Below, one piece after another: positions 1 to 7,660 of a stretch of DNA of 43,251 bases; position 1 is the first letter of the stretch, and each line of letters starts with the position of its first letter. The translations under genes were made by a program, and so were the position numbers. Under the pieces are notes generated by a model. It did not search any database. It was not told the origin of the DNA and saw nothing but the letters and a program-made list of their open reading frames with translations. Source of the stretch: Alphaproteobacteria bacterium. Lineage in GTDB: Bacteria; Pseudomonadota; Alphaproteobacteria; Ferrovibrionales; Ferrovibrionaceae. The stretch spans positions 1 to 43,251 of the forward strand of contig JAGXRD010000010.1 in the NCBI GenBank assembly GCA_018336035.1, written 5' to 3'.

Positions 1-1656
1 GACCGCGCCGAGCGCAAATTCGACATCATGCAGGAACTCGGCACCGACCTGATGCTGGTCTGCTCGAATGTCTCGCCGCTGTCGCTCGGCGGCATTGACC
101 GCGCCGCCGACGATTTCCGCGAACTGGGCGAACGCGCCGCCAAACGTGGCCTGCGCGTCGGCTATGAAGCACTCGCCTGGGGTCGGCATATCCACGATCA
201 CCGCGATGCCTGGGAAATCGTGCGCCGTGCCGATCATCCGAATATCGGTTTGATCCTCGACAGCTTCCATACGCTGGCGCGCAAGATCGACCCGGCCTCG
301 ATCCGCGCGATTCCGAAAGACAAGATTTTTATCGTGCAGCTCGCCGATGCGCCGATGATCGAGATGGAGCTGCTGCACTGGAGCCGGCATTACCGCAACA
401 TGCCGGGCCAGGGCGACCTGCCGGTGGTGGCTTTCATGCGCGCGGTGGCAGCCACCGGCTACGACGGCCCGCTGTCGCTGGAAATCTTTAATGACCAGTT
501 CCGCGGTGGCTCGCCCAAGGCGATTGCAGTGGATGGCAAACGCTCGCTGGTCAACCTGATGGACCGGGTGACGCGCGAGGAGCCCGGCAGCAAGATCGCC
601 ATGCCGGACATCCCGGACCGCATCCGCGCGACCGGCGTGGAATTCATCGAATTCGCCGCCAACGAACAGGAAGCCGCCGAACTCAGCAGCCTGTTCCGCA
701 CCTTCGGCTTCGCCAGGGCTGCGAAGCACAAGTCGAAAGACGTTACGCTGTGGCGGCAGGGCGATATCAACCTGCTGATCAACACCGAACGCGACGGCTT
801 TGCTCATGCCGCCTATCTGATGCATGGCACCAGCGTCTGCGATATCGGGCTTCGTGTCGAAGACGCCGCCGCCACTGTGGCGCGCGCGCGGGCCATGGGT
901 GCCGATCCCTTCGAGCAGGCGGTCGGTCCCGGCGAGCTGAAGATTCCCGCCATCCGCGGTGTCGGCGGCGGCGTGATGCATTTCATCGACAGCCGCAGCG
1001 ATCTGGCGCGGCTCTGGGAGATCGATTTCGAGCCGGTGGTGGACGCCGGTGCAGCAATAGACGCCGGCCTCACCCGCATCGACCATGTGGCGCAGACCAT
1101 GAACTACGAGGAGATGCTGACCTGGATCCTGTTCTATACGTCCATCTTCGCCACGCATAAGACGCCGATGGTGGATATCGTCGATCCCGGCGGTCTGGTG
1201 CGCAGCCAGGTGATCGAGAATGCCGAAGGGACTTTGCGCCTCACCCTCAACGGCGCCGAGAACAGCCGGACTTTAGCTGGCCATTTTATCGCGCAGAGTT
1301 TCGGCTCGGCCGTGCAGCATCTGGCCTTTGCCAGCGACGATATCTTCAAGACCGTGACGGCGATGAAGCAGAACGGTTTCCGGCCACTCAGCATCTCGCC
1401 AAACTACTACGACGATATCGAGGCACGCTTCGGGCTGGAGCCTGAACTTTTGGATGCCCTGCGCGATCACAACATCCTCTATGACCGCGATTCAGAGGGC
1501 GAGTATTTCCAGATCTACAGCCCAAACTATGGCGAAGGCTTCTTCTTTGAAGTCGTGCAGCGCCGCAAATACAGCGGCTATGGCGCACCGAACGCCACGT
1601 TCAGGATTGCCGCACAGAAGCGCCATCTCCGGCCGAAGGACCGGGTGGAGATCTGA
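1..1656 (+). CDS. quiC: 3-dehydroshikimate dehydratase / HPPD-like fusion (5' end outside window)
   Basis: The reading frame is open from the first base, so the N-terminus lies outside the window. The first ~190 residues resemble a sugar-phosphate isomerase/epimerase TIM barrel. The remainder is a two-module VOC fold like 4-hydroxyphenylpyruvate dioxygenase. Counting from the first codon, the HPPD-type metal triad is visible as His362 (IDHVAQ), His440 (VQHLAF) and Glu517 (FFFEVV). The family converts 3-dehydroshikimate to protocatechuate and links quinate/shikimate breakdown to the beta-ketoadipate pathway. The HPPD-like half is usually of uncertain activity. The stop codon directly abuts the stop of the convergent YnfA gene. 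Family assignment is secure; the exact substrate is inferred. Confidence 0.88.
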   Translation, partial: DRAERKFDIMQELGTDLMLVCSNVSPLSLGGIDRAADDFRELGERAAKRGLRVGYEALAWGRHIHDHRDAWEIVRRADHPNIGLILDSFHTLARKIDPASIRAIPKDKIFIVQLADAPMIEMELLHWSRHYRNMPGQGDLPVVAFMRAVAATGYDGPLSLEIFNDQFRGGSPKAIAVDGKRSLVNLMDRVTREEPGSKIAMPDIPDRIRATGVEFIEFAANEQEAAELSSLFRTFGFARAAKHKSKDVTLWRQGDINLLINTERDGFAHAAYLMHGTSVCDIGLRVEDAAATVARARAMGADPFEQAVGPGELKIPAIRGVGGGVMHFIDSRSDLARLWEIDFEPVVDAGAAIDAGLTRIDHVAQTMNYEEMLTWILFYTSIFATHKTPMVDIVDPGGLVRSQVIENAEGTLRLTLNGAENSRTLAGHFIAQSFGSAVQHLAFASDDIFKTVTAMKQNGFRPLSISPNYYDDIEARFGLEPELLDALRDHNILYDRDSEGEYFQIYSPNYGEGFFFEVVQRRKYSGYGAPNATFRIAAQKRHLRPKDRVEI

Positions 1657-1983
1657 TTAAGCGCCTCTCGGCCCGAACAGGATCACCGCACTGCCGATCA
1701 GGCAAATGGCGGCGCCGATGATGTCCCAGTGGTCTGGCGGATGTTTTTCCGCCAGCCAGAGCCAGAGCAGCGACGCGGCAATGTAAATCCCGCCATAAGC
1801 CGCATAGGCGCGGCCGGCAGCGGAGGCCTCGATCAGCGTCAGCAGATACGCAAACAGCACCAGCGAGATCACGCCGGGCAGCAGCCACCAGACGGATTTG
1901 TCCAGCCGCAGCCAGGCCCAGAAGGCGAAGCAGCCGGCGATCTCGGCAAAGGCAGCCGCCGCGTAGACCAGATAGGATTTCAT
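1657..1983 (-). CDS. YnfA/UPF0060 family small membrane protein
   Basis: This 108-residue hydrophobic protein has four predicted transmembrane segments and the family hallmarks: an N-terminal [15 protein letters not shown] stretch, the central [20 protein letters not shown] segment, and a C-terminal [14 protein letters not shown] helix. YnfA proteins resemble small multidrug resistance transporters, but the substrate of most members is unknown. It is full length for the family. It may be the last gene of the minus-strand run that includes the dioxygenase at 2030-2989, since only 46 bp separates them. It ends exactly where the convergent upstream gene ends. Confidence 0.9.
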   Translation of the reverse strand: MKSYLVYAAAAFAEIAGCFAFWAWLRLDKSVWWLLPGVISLVLFAYLLTLIEASAAGRAYAAYGGIYIAASLLWLWLAEKHPPDHWDIIGAAICLIGSAVILFGPRGA

Positions 1984-2029
1984 CCCACCAGCTTAGCGCG
2001 GTGTCGGCCGCGCCGGCTATCGCCCCGAG

Positions 2030-2989
2030 CTATCGGCTGGCGGCGTCGCGGAAGGCCTGTGGCGCCTGCGGGCCCCATTGCGAATGCAGGCCGGTGCTTT
2101 TCGGATGCTTGCGGTATTCGTGGCTGTTGTTCAGCACATCGGTGTCGGTCCAGTGCTCATGCACCCGGCCCCAGGGATCCATCCAGTAATCGAAAACCTG
2201 CGCGCCCAGCGTATGGCGGCCCAGGCCCCAGAGATGCAGGTCGGGGTATTTCTGCATCAGCGTGTCATGTCCGGTGGCGAGGTCGTCGAAATCCTGCACC
2301 TCGAAGGACACATGGTTCATGCCCGAACTGGCATGACGGCCGAACATCATCACATGGTGATCGACATAGTCCGGCCCGGCATCGACGCGGTTGAAGCTGG
2401 CCAGCAGCGTGTTGGGATCGTCTTCCATATGCACCTCGTCTGAGGCGACGATGCCGAGATGGCGCTGCGCCCAGGCGACCGATGTCTCGATCTCCGGCGT
2501 GCTGATCACCACATGGCCGATGCGCTTGACCAGCGACGGGCGATGTTCAACGCGCAAAAGCTTGCCCGGGCGGGCCAGCTTGTTGGCGCCGAAGTTGAAC
2601 ACATTGGCCTCGGCCGGCAGCGGCGCGGCGCTTTCGACGCCCCACACCACTTCCAGCTCCATGCCGTTATGCTCTTTGATGCGCACGCGCTGGCCGCCGC
2701 CGGGCTCGTCGATGTCTTCCACGGCAGACGCGCCCTCGCCTTCACGCGACAGCTTGTGCAGGTCGTCCAGCGAACGGGCCCAGAAGCCGATACGCAGCAC
2801 GGCCGGATCGCCCTTCTCGGTGATGTGGATGTGATGCACCGGATCGGTACCGCGCATATATAGCTTGTCGCCGCTGCGTTCAGCGCGGGTCAGGCCGAAG
2901 GTGGTCAGATACTCCTCGGCCTTGTCGAGATCGGGCGAACGCAGCCTGATCCAGGCAATGTCCTTGATGCGGATGATAGGCGTAACCAT
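2030..2989 (-). CDS. Extradiol-type VOC family dioxygenase (catechol 2,3-dioxygenase-like)
   Basis: This 319-residue protein has two vicinal-oxygen-chelate modules. The N-terminal one (about 8-120) lacks the metal set. The C-terminal one (about 155-290) carries the candidate ligands His in KRIGHVVIS, His in MNHVSFEV and Glu in RVHEHWTD, the 2-His-1-Glu pattern of type I extradiol dioxygenases. The family cleaves catechol-like rings meta to the hydroxyls. A GAGG ribosome site precedes the ATG. It is the third gene of a minus-strand unit after a TctC-type binding protein and a quinone reductase, 15 bp from the latter. An aromatic ring-cleavage role is inferred; the substrate is unknown. Confidence 0.86.
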   Translation of the reverse strand: MVTPIIRIKDIAWIRLRSPDLDKAEEYLTTFGLTRAERSGDKLYMRGTDPVHHIHITEKGDPAVLRIGFWARSLDDLHKLSREGEGASAVEDIDEPGGGQRVRIKEHNGMELEVVWGVESAAPLPAEANVFNFGANKLARPGKLLRVEHRPSLVKRIGHVVISTPEIETSVAWAQRHLGIVASDEVHMEDDPNTLLASFNRVDAGPDYVDHHVMMFGRHASSGMNHVSFEVQDFDDLATGHDTLMQKYPDLHLWGLGRHTLGAQVFDYWMDPWGRVHEHWTDTDVLNNSHEYRKHPKSTGLHSQWGPQAPQAFRDAASR

Positions 2990-3004
2990 GCAGGCCTCTA
3001 CGCT

Positions 3005-3997
3005 TTACGGAACCAGAAGAATCTTGCCGAGCGACTCGCCGCGCTCGATGATGCGATGGGCTTCGGCGGCTTCCACCAGCGGCAGTTTTACCGAGACGAC
3101 GGGGCGTATAGCCCCCTTGCCCAGCATGTCGATCACCTCAGTCATGATCTGACGGCGCAGAGCCGGATCGGCATCCAGCGTATGCATCGAGAAGCAGCGC
3201 AAGGTGAGACTCTTGGTCAGCAGGTTGCGCATTTCGGCAAAGATGTCAGACGGCGGATTGCCGGCCACGGCATTGAAGGAGACCAGCGTGCCCCAGGGCG
3301 CCAGCATTTTCAGCCCATCGAAAAGCCCGGCGCCGCCGACATGGTCGAGCACGAGGTCGACGCCACGGCCCTCGGTCAATTCCAGCACGCGGTCGAGAAC
3401 CTTCTCGCGTTTATAGTCGATGACATGGTCGGCGCCTTGTTCTCTGGCGAAGCGCTCCTTGTCGGCCGAACTGACGCTGCCGATCACGGTGAGATCAAGA
3501 TGCCGCGCGATCTGCACGGCGGCCGAGCCGACGCCGCCGGCCGCACCGGCGATGAAAATGCTCTTCAGCTTGCGCGCCTGCAGCACGTCGCGCAGCATTG
3601 CCCAGGCCACCTGGTAATTCGGCAGGCAGGCCGCCTGGTCGAGGTCGACACTGTCGGGCAACGCGAACGGCGCGGCTTCGGGCACGACCATATATTCCGT
3701 GTAGCAGCCGCCGCGCTGCGCCAGCTCGCGGGCGGTGACCAGCACCTTCTGCCCGACTTTCAATTTCGTCACGCCTTCGCCGATAGCGGCGATGGTTCCG
3801 CTCAGGTCGCTGCCCGGACTGGTGGGCAGCGGCGGCATCCATTTGTATTTGCCCGTGCGGATCAGCACATCGGGCCAGCCGACGCCAATCGTGGCGGCCT
3901 TCACCAGCACTTCGCCTTTACCCGGTGCGGGGGTGGCAACCTCGGCGGGCTCGAGAACCTCGGGCCCGCCGGTCTTATGGATGACGACTGTTTTCAC
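3005..3997 (-). CDS. Zinc-free MDR oxidoreductase (quinone reductase-like)
   Basis: This 330-residue medium-chain dehydrogenase/reductase has a GroES-like N-terminal domain and a Rossmann domain with the nucleotide motif AGAAGGVGSAAVQIA near residue 150. The structural-zinc cysteines of classical alcohol dehydrogenases are absent, as expected for NADPH:quinone oxidoreductase-like members. Typical activity is NADPH-dependent reduction of quinones or alpha,beta-unsaturated carbonyls. It lies 6 bp after the TctC-type gene and 15 bp before the dioxygenase, so co-transcription and a role in the same catabolic route are likely. The substrate cannot be told from sequence. Confidence 0.88.
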   Translation of the reverse strand: MKTVVIHKTGGPEVLEPAEVATPAPGKGEVLVKAATIGVGWPDVLIRTGKYKWMPPLPTSPGSDLSGTIAAIGEGVTKLKVGQKVLVTARELAQRGGCYTEYMVVPEAAPFALPDSVDLDQAACLPNYQVAWAMLRDVLQARKLKSIFIAGAAGGVGSAAVQIARHLDLTVIGSVSSADKERFAREQGADHVIDYKREKVLDRVLELTEGRGVDLVLDHVGGAGLFDGLKMLAPWGTLVSFNAVAGNPPSDIFAEMRNLLTKSLTLRCFSMHTLDADPALRRQIMTEVIDMLGKGAIRPVVSVKLPLVEAAEAHRIIERGESLGKILLVP

Positions 3998-4003
3998 GCC
4001 TGA

Positions 4004-4984
4004 TCATTCCTGCTGCGGAATATTCGCCTTCTTGATCACGTCGGTCCAGCGCGCGGCTTCCGAGGCCACCATGGTCTTCATCGCCTCGGGCGTGCTGCCC
4101 TGCACATCACCGCCGACCACTTCCTCCAGACGCGCCTTCACATCCGGCCGTGCCAGCGACTGCTGGATCGCGGCGTTGAGTTTGGCGACGACCGGTGCCG
4201 GCGTGCCCTTCGGCGCAAACACGCCGGCCCAGGTGCGGACATCGAAGCCGGGCAGAGCGCTTTCGGCCACGGTCGGGACGGTCGGCATGTCGCGGAAGCG
4301 CGTCGGCGAACTCACCGCCAGTGCTTTCAGCTTGCCGGCTTTGAGCTGCGGCGCCACCGTCACGGCCGTGGCGATAATGATCGGCAGATCGCCGCTGAGC
4401 AGGCCGGTGAAGGCGGCTGCTTCGCCACGATAGGGCACATGGTTCCACTGGATGCCGGCCACCGAGGCCAGAAGTTCGCCGGTCAGATGATGCGTCGAGC
4501 CGACGCCGGCCGAGCCGTAATCCAGCTTGCCCGGATTGGCCTTGGCATAGGCGATCAGCCCCTTCATGTCATTGGCGGGGAAGTCGGGCTTGGCCGCAAT
4601 CGAGAAGGCGTAATAGACGACGGTCGAGACCATCTCGAAACTGTCGACCGGATGGAACGGCAGGCTTTTGTACAGGCCGGCCGAGACCGCATGGCCGCCG
4701 GTGGGCAAGCCGATCGTGTAGCCATCGGGGGCGGCGGTGGCCACGGCGCGCGAGGCATTGTTGCCGCCGGCGCCCGGGCGCTGCTCGACCACGATGGGCT
4801 GCTTCAGGATTTCGCCCATCGGCTGGGCCAGGATGCGCGAGATCGCATCGGCGGTGCCGCCGGCGGCAAAGCCATGGATCAGCGTGATCGGGCGGGACGG
4901 GAAATCCTGTGCCATGGCGGTAGGGGCCGTAGCGGCGATGGACAGACCGAGGCCGAGCCCGGCGAGTGCGATGACTCCACGCAT
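4004..4984 (-). CDS. TctC/Bug family periplasmic solute-binding protein
   Basis: This 326-residue protein has a Sec signal peptide (MRGVIALAGLGLGLSIAATA, cleavage near AMAQ). The Bug-family signature follows: FPSRPITLIHGFAAGGTADAI at the N-terminus and the YGSAGVGSTHHLTGE region mid-protein. These proteins bind carboxylated or aromatic ligands in the periplasm. Only some work with TctAB permeases, and none is encoded nearby. A strong GGGAGAAG ribosome site precedes the ATG. It is the first gene of the minus-strand catabolic unit and diverges from the GntR regulator across a 105-bp region, so control by that regulator is likely. Confidence 0.92.
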   Translation of the reverse strand: MRGVIALAGLGLGLSIAATAPTAMAQDFPSRPITLIHGFAAGGTADAISRILAQPMGEILKQPIVVEQRPGAGGNNASRAVATAAPDGYTIGLPTGGHAVSAGLYKSLPFHPVDSFEMVSTVVYYAFSIAAKPDFPANDMKGLIAYAKANPGKLDYGSAGVGSTHHLTGELLASVAGIQWNHVPYRGEAAAFTGLLSGDLPIIIATAVTVAPQLKAGKLKALAVSSPTRFRDMPTVPTVAESALPGFDVRTWAGVFAPKGTPAPVVAKLNAAIQQSLARPDVKARLEEVVGGDVQGSTPEAMKTMVASEAARWTDVIKKANIPQQE

Positions 4985-5060
4985 TTGTTTCTTCTCCCTA
5001 GACTTTTTCTGCGGTTTTTCACCCCGGCCTGCTATTTAGTCGGCTGAAGCGAACCTTACG

Positions 5061-5109
5061 TATTTGCATTAAGCGGAGTTTTATGCATAATGTCCAGAAT
5101 AATGCATAA
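5061..5109. promoter_or_regulatory. Three TGCA-centred operator-like sites at 19-bp spacing
   Basis: TGCA cores lie at 5065-5068, 5084-5087 and 5103-5106, exactly 19 bp apart. The middle one is the perfect palindrome TTATGCATAA (5081-5090). The outer ones read TTTGCATTAA and TAATGCATAA. They sit between the divergent TctC gene and the GntR gene, and the last overlaps the proposed GntR start. FCD-type GntR regulators usually bind short AT-rich palindromes, so this is the natural site for autoregulation and for control of both units. Binding is inferred. Confidence 0.55.
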
Positions 5110-5842
5110 AGAATCTTCAAGCATGGACCAGACCATTCCCGGCACCGACCGCCCCGAAGCCGAAACCACCTTGGTGGAAAAGGCCTATGGCGTGCTGCGC
5201 AAGGCGATCGTGCGCGTCGAATTGCGGCCCGGTGACAAGCTGAAGATTGACGTGCTGCAGAAGCAGCATGCGATTTCCAGCAGCCCGCTGCGCGAGGCGC
5301 TCAATCGCCTGACAGCCGAAGGCCTGGTCACCTCGGAAGGCAATCGCGGCTTCCGCGTCGCGCCGATCTCGCTCGAGGATCTGGCCGATATCGTCCACTT
5401 GCGCATCGTGCTGGAGCGCCAGGCGGTCGAGGCCTCAATTGCCGAGGGCGGCGACGACTGGGAGGCCGGCGTGGTGGCCGCCTTCTACCGGCTGGAGCGC
5501 GAGGAGAAGCGCATCTTCGAAGAACAGGCGCCGTTGAACGAGGAATGGAGCCAGCGACATCGCGACTTCCATATGGCGATGCTGTCGGGCGGTCGTTCAA
5601 AACGCCTGATCAACATGGTGGCCAACCTGTTCGACCAGGCCGAGCGCTATCGCCGCCTCTCGGCCGTGTATCGCAAGGGGCCGAAGAACAAGAGCAATGA
5701 ACACAAGCGGCTGATGGAGGCCGTGCTGTCGCGCGATCCGATGCTGGCCGCCGAGCGGCTGCGCGAGCATGTCGAGAAGACCGCACAGAATGTTGTCAAC
5801 GCCATGAAGGCGAAACAGGCCGAAGCCGAACCGGCCGAGTGA
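5090..5842 (+). CDS. GntR family transcriptional regulator (FCD type)
   Basis: This protein of up to 250 residues has an N-terminal winged HTH (about 25-90, including SSSPLREALNRLTAEGLV) and a C-terminal helical FCD effector domain, as in FadR-like regulators of organic-acid or aromatic catabolism. Its position between the divergent catabolic units points to local control. The start is uncertain. GCGGAG at 5074-5078 favours the ATG at 5090. ATGs at 5102 and 5123 are in frame, and the latter would put all three TGCA sites upstream of the coding sequence. Confidence 0.88.
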   Translation: MSRIMHKESSSMDQTIPGTDRPEAETTLVEKAYGVLRKAIVRVELRPGDKLKIDVLQKQHAISSSPLREALNRLTAEGLVTSEGNRGFRVAPISLEDLADIVHLRIVLERQAVEASIAEGGDDWEAGVVAAFYRLEREEKRIFEEQAPLNEEWSQRHRDFHMAMLSGGRSKRLINMVANLFDQAERYRRLSAVYRKGPKNKSNEHKRLMEAVLSRDPMLAAERLREHVEKTAQNVVNAMKAKQAEAEPAE

Positions 5843-5881
5843 TCTCATCCAGTCCAGGCGTATTCGCAGGAGAATGATTTT

Positions 5882-6748
5882 ATGAAGCTGGCATCCTTTA
5901 CCGTCAAAGGCCGCGAGAGTTATGGCGCCGTGCAGGGCGACAAGGTGGTGGACCTCGGCCAGCATTTCTCGGGCACATACGCCACGCTGGCCGATTTCAT
6001 CGGCAGCAGCGATTTCGAAAATCGCGACAAGATCGTGGCTGGCCTGAAGGCCGAGCTGGCGCTCAATGACGTTAAGCTGCTACCGGTCATCCCGCGCCCC
6101 GAGAAAATTGTCTGCCTGGTGCGCAACTATATGGACCATCACCAGGAAGTGCTGGCCGCCGGCATGCATCGCGAGTTGTCGGAATTCCCGCCGATCTTCC
6201 TGCGCGTCTGGCGGTCTCAGGTGGCGCATGGCGAGCCGATCATTCGCCCGAAAGTCTCCGAGCAGCTCGACTGGGAAGGCGAGATGGCGGTGATCATCGG
6301 CAAGGGCGGGCGCCACATTGCCAAGGAAGACGCCTTCCAGCATATCGCCGGCTATGCCTGCTACAACGATGCCAGCATCCGCGAATGGCAGTTCCATGCC
6401 AAGCAGATCGCGGCGGGCAAGAATTTCCAGGGCACCGGCGCCTTCGGCCCCTGGATGGTGACGGCCGATGAGGTTCCCGAACCAGAGAATCTTAAACTGG
6501 AGCTGCGTATCAACGGCAAGACCGAACAGTCGTCGAATACCAGCAACCTGATCTTCAAGATTCCGACCATCGTCAACTACTGCTCGACCATCTTCGAGCT
6601 GGTGCCGGGCGATGTGCTGGTGACCGGCACGCCGGCCGGCGTGGGCTGGAGCCGCAAGCCGCCGCAATTCATGAAGCATGGCGATACGGTGGAGGTCGAG
6701 ATCGAGAAGCTCGGCATCCTGCGCAATCCCGTCGTCAACGAAGCCTAA
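5882..6748 (+). CDS. Fumarylacetoacetate hydrolase (FAH) family protein
   Basis: This 288-residue protein has the FAH fold in its last ~210 residues. Metal ligands are visible as Glu132 and Glu134 (DWEGEMAVIIGK) and Asp163 (CYNDAS). The substrate-loop segment reads CLVRNYMDHHQE, and TGTPAGVGW lies near the C-terminus. The family includes acylpyruvases, 2-hydroxyhepta-2,4-dienedioate isomerases and oxaloacetate decarboxylases. Those activities suit late steps after extradiol ring cleavage, which agrees with the divergent dioxygenase. A GGAG ribosome site is present. It follows the GntR gene by 39 bp and precedes the AA_synth gene by 17 bp. Confidence 0.92.
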   Translation: MKLASFTVKGRESYGAVQGDKVVDLGQHFSGTYATLADFIGSSDFENRDKIVAGLKAELALNDVKLLPVIPRPEKIVCLVRNYMDHHQEVLAAGMHRELSEFPPIFLRVWRSQVAHGEPIIRPKVSEQLDWEGEMAVIIGKGGRHIAKEDAFQHIAGYACYNDASIREWQFHAKQIAAGKNFQGTGAFGPWMVTADEVPEPENLKLELRINGKTEQSSNTSNLIFKIPTIVNYCSTIFELVPGDVLVTGTPAGVGWSRKPPQFMKHGDTVEVEIEKLGILRNPVVNEA

Positions 6749-6765
6749 AGAGAAGCGGGCGCGCC

Positions 6766-7344
6766 ATGTGGAAAGTCAGAAAATTCGTCACCAATGTCGA
6801 GGAAGTGCTGCATGATCGCGGCCCGGACCTTTCCAAGCCGCTGCGCATCGGCACGGCGGCAGTCGTGGTGCAGAATCCCTATGCCGGCAAATATGTCGAA
6901 GACCTGTTGCCCGGCATGGAGGCGCTGAACGAACTCGGTCGCGAGGTGGCACGCCGTCTGCTGGATGGCCTCAAGGCCAAACCGGCCGAGATCGAGGCTT
7001 ACGGCAAGGGCGCCATCGTCGGCGCCGATGGTGAGCTGGAACACGGTGCCATGTGGCATCCCTCGGGTGGCTGGGGCATGCGCGCCATCCTCGGTGACAC
7101 CAAGGCCATCGTGCCGGCCGGCAAGATGGTCGGCCCGGTCGGCGTGCGGCTGATGATGCCGCTCGGCCATGTGAACGCCGCCTATGTGCGCTCGCATTTC
7201 CATACTGTCGGCGTCAGCATCGACGATGCGCCGCGCGCCGACGAAATCGTCTATGCGCTGGGCATGGCCACGGGTGGCCGCCCGCATGCCCGTCTCGGCG
7301 GCCTGGCTGCCAAGGACATCAAGGGCGAAGACGGCCTGCGCTGA
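6766..7344 (+). CDS. AA_synth (DUF1185) family protein
   Basis: This 192-residue protein matches the AA_synth (former DUF1185) family by its IGTAAVVVQNPYAG start, the GAMWHPSGGWGMRAILGD centre and HFHTVGVSIDDAPRADEI toward the end. The family is called amino-acid synthesis-like, but its reaction is not well established. Members often occur beside catabolic genes and TctC-type binding proteins, as here. It is the last gene of the GntR-FAH unit, with a long GC hairpin downstream. No signal peptide or membrane segment is seen. Confidence 0.85.
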   Translation: MWKVRKFVTNVEEVLHDRGPDLSKPLRIGTAAVVVQNPYAGKYVEDLLPGMEALNELGREVARRLLDGLKAKPAEIEAYGKGAIVGADGELEHGAMWHPSGGWGMRAILGDTKAIVPAGKMVGPVGVRLMMPLGHVNAAYVRSHFHTVGVSIDDAPRADEIVYALGMATGGRPHARLGGLAAKDIKGEDGLR

Positions 7345-7352
7345 TCAGCTCT

Positions 7353-7379
7353 GCGGCCCCGGTGTAATGCCGGGGCCGC
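7353..7379. terminator. Bidirectional hairpin between convergent genes
   Basis: A perfect 10-bp stem, GCGGCCCCGG (7353-7362) with CCGGGGCCGC (7370-7379), encloses a 7-nt loop. It lies between the AA_synth gene (plus) and the DUF3606 gene (minus). No long T-tract follows on either side, so efficiency is uncertain. Confidence 0.6.
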
Positions 7380-7385
7380 GCAGCC

Positions 7386-7562
7386 TTAATGCTTCAGCGC
7401 TTTCTCGACGGCCTCGGCCGACACACCGGCCTTCTGCACGGCCTTGCGCAACTGCTCTTCCGACACGCCGAATTTCTTCGTCCAGTAGGCGATCTCATGC
7501 TGCTCGCCGAGATTGACGCGCGCCCGGTCCTGCGGGCCGCGGTTGGACAGATCGTCAGCCAT
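7386..7562 (-). CDS. DUF3606 domain protein
   Basis: This 58-residue protein starts MADDLSNRGPQDRARVN and contains the DUF3606 core (HEIAYWTKKFGVSEEQLRKA). The start is set at 7562 because GGAGGAA lies just upstream. An ATG four codons earlier overlaps that ribosome site and is not preferred. Members are small soluble alphaproteobacterial proteins of unknown function. The helix-turn-helix-like pair (GVSEEQLRKAVQKAGVSAEA) suggests nucleic-acid contact, but this is inference. It diverges from ligD across about 98 bp, which hints at a shared stress-related regulatory region. Confidence 0.85.
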   Translation of the reverse strand: MADDLSNRGPQDRARVNLGEQHEIAYWTKKFGVSEEQLRKAVQKAGVSAEAVEKALKH

Positions 7563-7660
7563 TGTTTCCTCCATATTTGGTGGGTGCTCCTGTAACGGCC
7601 TGCCACATCTGTTGTTCCGTCGCGCCGAGTGAACTGAGCTGCAGGTTGCTGCGTTTGTTC

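Noticed and set aside
7562-7660. Upstream extension of LigD by 33 residues
   Set aside because: The extra residues are cysteine-rich, overlap the divergent promoter region and do not resemble LigD N-termini.
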